NCBI GenBank assembly: GCA_009923795.1 | Contig: RFSU01000152.1 | Span: forward strand, 1 to 5,581 | DNA length: 5,581 nucleotides | Origin: Sphingomonadaceae bacterium | Lineage (GTDB): Bacteria > Pseudomonadota > Alphaproteobacteria > Sphingomonadales > Sphingomonadaceae | Direction: 5' to 3' | Shown: one piece after another, positions 1 to 5,581 of the stretch | Layout: every line of letters begins with the position of its first letter | How positions within the stretch are numbered: position 1 is the first letter of the stretch | Position numbers and translations under genes: made by a program | Notes under the pieces: generated by a model | Databases searched by the model: none | Told to the model about the DNA's origin: nothing | The model's input: the letters and a program-made list of their open reading frames with translations, nothing else

Positions 1-885
1 ATGCCGAACCGTGCGTGCAGCTGTGCGAAATGCTTCATAGGGCATGAGCAGGGCGCCTGCGGCATAATTGGCAAGTCCAACAGACAAAAGCTGACGCGCT
101 GCTGCCGTTCTTAGGCCTGCTTGTTCCACAATGGCGCTTATGTCCTCCCGCAGTGCAAGCGCCGTTAATTGGTGAGCCAATTGGAACCGCTGACTGTCGG
201 CAGGCAAGCCCTGATCAATAAGAAGATGGCCCATTTGCGGATCATAGTCCCTGAGGCCAAGGCCGGGGGCATAGGCCAAGGATACAGACAGAGCATTTCG
301 AAGATAAAGCTCCAGTGCGACCTGAGGCGGGGGGGTTCCCCGAAGCGTTTCGCCCAGACGTTCTGCCGCGCGATCAAGGCTGTCGACATAATTTCCGGCA
401 TTGTGAAACCAATCGCGTACTTCTTCCCAAGGAAGGCGGCTGCCCCCCGCATTGTCCGCGCCAAGCGCCTCATCAATGATCTGGAGTCTTTGCCCGGCGT
501 TCCGATAGGCCGCGTGCAGCTTCACAAATTGTTCGGCAAGGGCGAGCTGTTGTTCGGCTATGCGGGCCAACTGTTCTGCGGAGAGTGGTGCTGTAAACAG
601 CGGATCTGCTGCTGCCTCCCTGAGAGCCGCGAACCGGCGCGTGGCGGCATCTTCTTCAAATTCTTGCCAATCGAGCGGGAAGTCTCTCGCCAAAACTTCG
701 AGCAAAGCCGAGGTGAGTGGCCTGTCATCATTCTCCAGCTGAGAAAGATAAGAGACCGAAATGCTGAGCTTTTTTGCCATATCAACCTGTCGCAGCGCGC
801 GCGCATCTCGCAGGGCGCGCAGGCGGCTCCCGGCAAAAATGCGGCGACGCGACGCTGTGGGTCGAACTGTTGTTTCATCTGTCAT
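1..885 (-). CDS. pccR: ScfR/PccR-family transcriptional regulator, 3' end cut by window edge
   Basis: Probable short-chain acyl-CoA-responsive regulator of the divergent propionyl-CoA operon. The frame is open from an ATG at 885 to position 1, giving 295 residues; family members are roughly 460-480 residues, so the C-terminal part (DUF2083/ScfR ligand domain and cysteine-rich tail in relatives) lies outside the window. Residues about 18-70 form an XRE-type helix-turn-helix (LRALRDARALRQVDMAKKL, then SISVSYLSQLENDDRPLT). Residues about 95-190 look like a helical linker. Residues about 215-290 match the ImmA/IrrE (DUF955) fold in RFQLAHQL and in NYAAGALLMPYEAF (273-286). The HExxH metal site is degenerate: His238 remains, Glu is Gln239 and the second His is Ala242, so peptidase activity is unlikely. 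ATG 885 is the first ATG after an in-frame TGA upstream; the next Met (36) would remove part of the HTH. Family assignment is firm; the PccR name rests on pccB being divergent and on the operator boxes between them. Confidence 0.85.
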   Translation of the reverse strand, partial: MTDETTVRPTASRRRIFAGSRLRALRDARALRQVDMAKKLSISVSYLSQLENDDRPLTSALLEVLARDFPLDWQEFEEDAATRRFAALREAAADPLFTAPLSAEQLARIAEQQLALAEQFVKLHAAYRNAGQRLQIIDEALGADNAGGSRLPWEEVRDWFHNAGNYVDSLDRAAERLGETLRGTPPPQVALELYLRNALSVSLAYAPGLGLRDYDPQMGHLLIDQGLPADSQRFQLAHQLTALALREDISAIVEQAGLRTAAARQLLSVGLANYAAGALLMPYEAFRTAARTVRH

Positions 886-887
886 GA

Positions 888-891
888 TCCT
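888..891 (-). promoter_or_regulatory. Shine-Dalgarno-like AGGA of the regulator gene, unusually close to the start
   Basis: On the minus strand AGGA is followed by only two bases (TC) before the ATG at 885. This is shorter than the usual 5-9 base spacing, so initiation may be weak. No better-placed purine-rich site or alternative in-frame start was found between the upstream TGA and Met36. Weak translation would suit a regulator, but that is inference. Confidence 0.35.
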
Positions 892-913
892 GTTTTGCTG
901 CAGGGTGAAGAAT

Positions 914-921
914 TTTGCAAA
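914..921. promoter_or_regulatory. Operator box 1, perfect TTTGCAAA palindrome
   Basis: An exact 8-base palindrome TTTGCAAA. This octamer is the core recognised by the RamB, PrpR and PccR family of regulators (established for Corynebacterium, Mycobacterium and Rhodobacter, from memory). It is the box nearest the regulator gene, about 29 bases upstream of its start codon, so it could mediate autoregulation. Confidence 0.65.
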
Positions 922-936
922 CCTTGGCTTTACAAC

Positions 937-944
937 TTCGCAAA
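937..944. promoter_or_regulatory. Operator box 2, TTCGCAAA
   Basis: One mismatch from TTTGCAAA. With flanking bases it reads AACTTCGCAAA (934-944), which is 10 of 11 to the RamB-type consensus AACTTTGCAAA. Its start is 23 bases after that of box 1, about two helical turns, so proteins on both boxes could lie on a similar DNA face. Confidence 0.55.
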
Positions 945-956
945 TTCACATTGGAC

Positions 957-964
957 TTTGCAGA
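957..964. promoter_or_regulatory. Operator box 3, TTTGCAGA
   Basis: One mismatch from TTTGCAAA, with the extended form GGACTTTGCAGA (953-964) again carrying the AC before the core. It starts 20 bases after box 2 and 51 bases before the pccB start codon, so it may overlap the pccB promoter or transcription start. This is the least certain of the three boxes. Confidence 0.45.
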
Positions 965-996
965 GGGCGACGCGCAAGAGAGACGCTTAACATAAC

Positions 997-1000
997 AGGA
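997..1000 (+). promoter_or_regulatory. Ribosome binding site of pccB
   Basis: AGGA with seven bases before the ATG at 1008, a normal Shine-Dalgarno distance. It supports this start, and the protein N-terminus also begins where family members usually do. Confidence 0.75.
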
Positions 1001-1007
1001 AAACGCC

Positions 1008-2540
1008 ATGTCATCGAACATTGCCGAGCTCGAAAAGCGCCGCGCGGCCGCCCATATGGGCGGAGGCCAGAAGCGCATCGATGCACAACATTCCAAGGGT
1101 CGTCTCACCGCGCGGGAGCGCTTGACCATCTTGCTGGACGAGGGCTCATTTGAAGAGCTCGACATGTATGTGGAGCATAACTGCGTCGACTTTGGGATGG
1201 AGGAAACCAAAATCCCCGGCGACGGCGTGGTCACAGGGTCTGGCACGATTAATGGCCGCCTTGTCTATGTTTATAGCCAAGACTTTACGGTTTTCGGGGG
1301 CTCTTTGTCAGAGCGGCACGCGCAGAAAATTTGCAAGGTGATGGATAGTGCGCTGAAAGTCGGCGCGCCTGTCATCGGCCTGAATGACTCAGGCGGCGCG
1401 CGAATTCAGGAAGGCGTGGCGTCGCTTGGCGGCTATGCCGAAGTGTTTCAGCGCAACGTCCTTGCCTCGGGCGTCGTCCCGCAGCTCAGCTTGATCATGG
1501 GGCCCTGCGCTGGCGGCGCTGTCTATTCACCCGCCATGACCGACTTTATCTTCATGGTTAAGGACAGCAGCTATATGTTCGTGACCGGCCCCGATGTGGT
1601 GAAGACGGTGACGAATGAAGTTGTGACGCAGGAGGAATTGGGCGGTGCTGTGACACACACGGCCAAATCCGGCGTGGCCGACCTTGCGCTTGAAAATGAT
1701 ATTGAGGCGCTTCTCGCGGCGCGGGATTTCATTGATTATTTGCCAGAAAATAATCAGGCTGGTGTGCCAGAACGGCCGACAAACGACCCATGGGATCGTG
1801 TTGAGGAAAGCCTCGACATGTTGATCCCGGCGTCTGCCGCGACGCCCTATGACATGCATGAGCTGATCCGAAAAACGGTCGACGAAGGTGATTTCTTTGA
1901 GGTGCAGCCCACTCACGCGGGCAATATCATCATCGGCTTTGGCAGAATTGAAGGGCGCACCGTTGGAATTGTTGCCAACCAGCCTATGGTTCTGGCCGGG
2001 TGCCTCGATATCAACGCATCGAAAAAGGCGGGCCGTTTCGTTCGTTTCTGCGACGCATTTGAGATTCCGATTGTGACGTTTGTCGATGTTCCGGGCTTTC
2101 TGCCGGGCGTCAGCCAAGAGCATAATGGGATCATCAAGCACGGCGCAAAGCTGCTCTTCGCTTATGCCGAAGCGACTGTGCCCAAAATCACCATCATTAC
2201 GCGCAAAGCCTATGGCGGGGCCTATGATGTGATGGCCTCAAAGCATTTACGCGGTGATTTGAACTATGCTTGGCCGACCGCCGAAATCGCCGTGATGGGC
2301 GCAAAGGGTGCGGTTGAGATTATCTTCCGCTCCGACATTGGCGACCCTGATAAGATCGCCGAACGCACTAAGGAATATGAAGACCGCTTCGCCAATCCTT
2401 TTGTGGCGGCGAGCAAGGGCTTTATCGACGAAGTGATCATGCCGCATTCGACACGCCGCCGGATTGCCTTGGGTCTTCGCAAGCTGCGCAACAAGCAGCT
2501 CGAAAACCCATGGAAGAAGCACGATAATATTCCGTTGTGA
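1008..2540 (+). CDS. pccB: Propionyl-CoA carboxylase beta chain (carboxyltransferase subunit)
   Basis: Transfers the carboxyl group from biotin to propionyl-CoA, giving (S)-methylmalonyl-CoA in the cytoplasm; works in a large complex with a biotin-carrying alpha chain (PccA), which is not in this window. The 510 residues match the usual PccB length and show two crotonase-like carboxyltransferase halves. The N half has the family start SSNIAELEKRRAAAHMGGGQ, the acyl-CoA region NDSGGARIQEGV (126-137) and the oxyanion loop GPCAGGAVYSPAM (165-177). The C half has VDVPGFLPG (359-367) and KAYGGAYDVM (400-409). Asp407 after GGAY matches, by my recollection, the Asp422 that favours propionyl-CoA over acetyl-CoA in Streptomyces PccB. 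The C-terminus KKHDNIPL is typical of the family. First gene of the operon; its stop codon overlaps the ribosome binding site of the next gene. Methylcrotonyl-CoA carboxylase beta is the main alternative, made unlikely by the epimerase and mutase downstream. Confidence 0.96.
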   Translation: MSSNIAELEKRRAAAHMGGGQKRIDAQHSKGRLTARERLTILLDEGSFEELDMYVEHNCVDFGMEETKIPGDGVVTGSGTINGRLVYVYSQDFTVFGGSLSERHAQKICKVMDSALKVGAPVIGLNDSGGARIQEGVASLGGYAEVFQRNVLASGVVPQLSLIMGPCAGGAVYSPAMTDFIFMVKDSSYMFVTGPDVVKTVTNEVVTQEELGGAVTHTAKSGVADLALENDIEALLAARDFIDYLPENNQAGVPERPTNDPWDRVEESLDMLIPASAATPYDMHELIRKTVDEGDFFEVQPTHAGNIIIGFGRIEGRTVGIVANQPMVLAGCLDINASKKAGRFVRFCDAFEIPIVTFVDVPGFLPGVSQEHNGIIKHGAKLLFAYAEATVPKITIITRKAYGGAYDVMASKHLRGDLNYAWPTAEIAVMGAKGAVEIIFRSDIGDPDKIAERTKEYEDRFANPFVAASKGFIDEVIMPHSTRRRIALGLRKLRNKQLENPWKKHDNIPL

Positions 2541-2543
2541 GGA
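2539..2543 (+). promoter_or_regulatory. Ribosome binding site of the epimerase gene, overlapping the pccB stop codon
   Basis: GAGGA begins inside the pccB TGA (2538-2540) and lies seven bases before the ATG at 2551. Ribosomes ending pccB therefore cover the site, suggesting coupled translation of the two genes. It also fixes the epimerase start at 2551 rather than at an upstream in-frame ATG within pccB. Confidence 0.75.
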
Positions 2544-2550
2544 CAATCTA

Positions 2551-2988
2551 ATGAAACTCGGCCGTCTGAACCATATTGGCGTGGCGACGCCCTCTATAGA
2601 GGCCAGCATCGTCTTTTGGCGCGATGTGATGGGCGCGACGCATATTCATGCGCCCTTTGATCTGCCGGATCAGGGGGTGAAGGTCTGCTTTGTCGATACG
2701 CCTGCTGAAGGGCCGCATAATGGGACGCAGATTGAACTGATTGAGCCGCTGCCCGGCAATGAGAGCATTGCAGGCTTTCTGGCCAAGAACCCGCAAGGTG
2801 GCCAGCACCATATGTGCTTTGAAGTGCCCGACATTCATGCGGCAAAGGCCGAGTTTGAAGCCATGGGAAAGCGTGTATTGGGCGCGCCGCGTATCGGTGC
2901 GCATGGTACCCTTATTTTCTTCGTCCATCCCAAAGACATGGGCGGTGTTCTGACAGAAATTATGGAAACGCCTAAAGAGGCGCATTGA
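2551..2988 (+). CDS. mce: Methylmalonyl-CoA epimerase
   Basis: Interconverts (S)- and (R)-methylmalonyl-CoA, linking the carboxylase product to the mutase substrate; cytoplasmic. The 145-residue protein is a vicinal-oxygen-chelate (glyoxalase-like) fold with two beta-alpha-beta-beta-beta modules, the usual family size. Visible motifs: LNHIGVATPS at 6-15, IELIEPLPGN at 61-70, GGQHHMCFEV at 83-92 and HPKDMGGVLTEI at 126-137. By remembered alignment with the Propionibacterium enzyme (ligands His12, Gln65, His91, Glu141) the metal ligands are His8, Glu62, His87 and Glu136; Glu in place of Gln at the second position is, from memory, also seen in the human enzyme. The start is chosen because LNHIGVA sits at the N-terminus of relatives and a good ribosome binding site precedes it. 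Ten bases separate it from pccB and twelve from the next gene, so it is co-transcribed. A generic glyoxalase is ruled out by KDMGGVLTE and the context. Confidence 0.93.
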   Translation: MKLGRLNHIGVATPSIEASIVFWRDVMGATHIHAPFDLPDQGVKVCFVDTPAEGPHNGTQIELIEPLPGNESIAGFLAKNPQGGQHHMCFEVPDIHAAKAEFEAMGKRVLGAPRIGAHGTLIFFVHPKDMGGVLTEIMETPKEAH

Positions 2989-3000
2989 GAGGATAAATTC

Positions 3001-3783
3001 ATGGAATTTGAAACAATTACACTTGATATTAGCGATCAGATTGCAACGATTACGCTCAACCGTCCGGATCGGATGAACGCGTGCAGCCTGACAATGGCAG
3101 GGGAGATTAACGACGCGTTGTCATCCCTTGGCGATGCCCGCTGCCTGATCATTACTGGGGCTGGGCGTGGTTTTTGCGCGGGTGCTGATCTTCAAGCGCG
3201 CGGCAGTTCTTCAATTGCCGGTGGCGAAGGCAGCTATATTGCGCTGACCCGTCACTATAACCCGCTCATGCTCAACCTAGCGCGTCTTAACATCCCGGTT
3301 ATCACCGCGATTAACGGTGCCGCTGCCGGTGTGGGGTGCTCCATTGGTCTTGCGGGCGATTTTGTGATCGCGGGCAAAAGTGGCTATTTCCTTCAGGCAT
3401 TTGTCAACATTGGGTTGGTTCCCGATGGCGGCGCCAGCTGGATGCTGCCACGTTTGGTCGGTAAGGCACGGGCGACCGAAATGATGATGCTGGGCGAGAA
3501 GATTTACGGCGATAAGGCTCTGGAATGGGGCATGATCCACAAGGTTGTTGAAGATGCCGACCTGATGGCCGAAGCACGTGCATTGGCCACACGTTTCGCC
3601 AACGGCCCGACGCTTGCCTATGCGGTCATGCGCAAGAACATCCTGATTGCGATGGAAAACAGCTATTCGGAGCAGCTTCTCGCCGAGGCTGAAGGTCAGC
3701 GGATCGCCGGCAATTCGGCAGATTCAGCCGAAGGCGGCCTCGCATTTTTGGAAAAACGTAAGCCTGTTTTCAAGGGCAAGTGA
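3001..3783 (+). CDS. Crotonase-superfamily protein, PaaG-like, probable enoyl-CoA isomerase or hydratase
   Basis: Acyl-CoA-binding crotonase fold, 260 residues, the common length for this family. The CoA and oxyanion elements are present: TGAGRGFCAGADL (52-64) and NGAAAGVGCSIGLAGD (105-120). The two catalytic glutamates of true enoyl-CoA hydratase (Glu144 and Glu164 in the rat enzyme) align with Ser114 and Phe134, so ordinary hydratase chemistry is doubtful. The segment IGLVPDGGASWMLPR (137-151) and EWGMIHKVV (175-183) closely resemble PaaG (1,2-epoxyphenylacetyl-CoA isomerase / delta3-delta2 enoyl-CoA isomerase), whose catalytic aspartate corresponds to Asp142 (from memory). The C-terminal EGGLAFLEKRKPVFKG is common to the superfamily. 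AGGA at 2990-2993 lies seven bases before the ATG. E. coli has a crotonase (ScpB, methylmalonyl-CoA decarboxylase) in its mutase operon, but its His66 and Tyr140 are not conserved here (Ala62 and about Pro141/Asp142). Family certain; substrate unknown. Confidence 0.9.
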   Translation: MEFETITLDISDQIATITLNRPDRMNACSLTMAGEINDALSSLGDARCLIITGAGRGFCAGADLQARGSSSIAGGEGSYIALTRHYNPLMLNLARLNIPVITAINGAAAGVGCSIGLAGDFVIAGKSGYFLQAFVNIGLVPDGGASWMLPRLVGKARATEMMMLGEKIYGDKALEWGMIHKVVEDADLMAEARALATRFANGPTLAYAVMRKNILIAMENSYSEQLLAEAEGQRIAGNSADSAEGGLAFLEKRKPVFKGK

Positions 3784-3789
3784 ACGACC

Positions 3790-3808
3790 AGCTGATCTCT
3801 ATTCAGCT
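3790..3808 (+). other. Small hairpin between the crotonase gene and the mutase gene
   Basis: AGCTGA at 3790-3795 and TCAGCT at 3803-3808 are perfect complements around a seven-base loop. There is no following T run, so it is not a standard intrinsic terminator. It lies nine bases before the mutase ribosome binding site, within the only sizeable gap (43 bases) of the operon. It could mark mRNA processing or modulate mutase translation, but a six-base stem can occur by chance. Confidence 0.3.
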
Positions 3809-3817
3809 TGGGCAGAT

Positions 3818-3822
3818 GAGGA
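3818..3822 (+). promoter_or_regulatory. Ribosome binding site of the mutase gene
   Basis: GAGGA ends four bases before the ATG at 3827, slightly short but workable. The ATG at 3816 overlaps this site but is out of frame with the mutase, so 3827 is the start. Confidence 0.6.
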
Positions 3823-3826
3823 CGAC

Positions 3827-5581
<1,755 letters not shown>

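Larger units (their letters stand above)
886..1007. promoter_or_regulatory. Divergent control region between regulator and pccB
   Basis: This 122-base gap separates two divergently transcribed genes and must hold promoters for both. It contains three TTTGCAAA-like boxes (914-921, 937-944, 957-964), annotated separately. TTTACA at 929-934 is one mismatch from a sigma-70 -35 hexamer for pccB, but the -10 position 17 bases further is poor (TGGACT at 952-957). No convincing -10 was found for the regulator either. If 929-934 is the -35, the boxes surround the pccB promoter, so the bound protein could either repress or contact RNA polymerase. No terminator-like hairpin was seen. Confidence 0.75.

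Noticed and set aside
329..344. G-run followed by TTCCCC, a short inverted repeat resembling a hairpin
   Set aside because: It is inside the regulator coding region (codons for Arg-Gly-Thr-Pro-Pro-Pro on the minus strand) and has no U tract, so it is explained by glycine/proline codons.
169..990. 273-codon plus-strand open frame opposite the regulator
   Set aside because: It lies antisense to a clear HTH/DUF955 protein, has cysteine- and arginine-rich, low-likelihood composition with no recognisable domain, and would run through the operator region up to pccB.
886..1007. Possible riboswitch or leader peptide upstream of pccB
   Set aside because: The gap is only 122 bases and largely filled by operator boxes; no cobalamin-type structure or short open frame with a ribosome binding site was seen.
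1330..1337. TTTGCAAG, a 7 of 8 match to the regulator box, inside pccB
   Set aside because: It encodes conserved PccB residues (ICKVMD region) and is a lone single-mismatch octamer, which is expected by chance in a window of this size.
1527..2141. 204-codon minus-strand open frame within pccB
   Set aside because: Antisense to conserved carboxyltransferase sequence, with no family resemblance and no ribosome binding site that I trust.
2464..2988. Longer epimerase form starting inside pccB
   Set aside because: The extra 29 residues overlap the pccB coding region in another frame; relatives begin near LNHIGVA and a proper ribosome binding site precedes 2551.

Overview
The window reads as a compact propionyl-CoA assimilation locus from an alphaproteobacterium, most likely a sphingomonad. 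That placement is inferred from the style of the PccB and mutase proteins and the gene order, remembered rather than searched. Base composition is moderately GC-rich, genes are tightly packed, and no mobile element, tRNA, rRNA or CRISPR array is visible.

Layout: positions 1-885 (minus strand) hold most of a transcriptional regulator of the ScfR/PccR/RamB/PrpR kind. It has an N-terminal XRE-type helix-turn-helix and a degenerate ImmA/IrrE-like domain, and its C-terminus runs off the left edge. Positions 886-1007 are a divergent control region with three boxes resembling the TTTGCAAA operator known for this regulator family. To the right, on the plus strand, lie pccB (propionyl-CoA carboxylase beta chain, 1008-2540), a methylmalonyl-CoA epimerase (2551-2988), a crotonase-fold protein (3001-3783) and the large part of a methylmalonyl-CoA mutase (3827 to the right edge, cut at the cobalamin-ligand histidine). 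Gaps between the four genes are 10, 12 and 43 bases, so they very probably form one operon.

Working together: PccB with a biotin-carrying alpha chain (not in the window, probably further downstream) carboxylates propionyl-CoA to (S)-methylmalonyl-CoA. The epimerase converts it to the (R) form, and the B12-dependent mutase rearranges that to succinyl-CoA for the TCA cycle. The divergent regulator is expected to sense a short-chain acyl-CoA and control the operon and itself.

Points that stand out: the crotonase lacks both catalytic glutamates of true enoyl-CoA hydratases and looks PaaG-like, so its role in this pathway is open. The operator boxes are spaced differently from the close tandem I recall for PccR. 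There is a small hairpin in the only sizeable intergenic gap of the operon, and a run of A/T-rich codons next to the mutase active site. I see no clear sign of a wholly new system; this is a well-formed metabolic operon with a few open questions.
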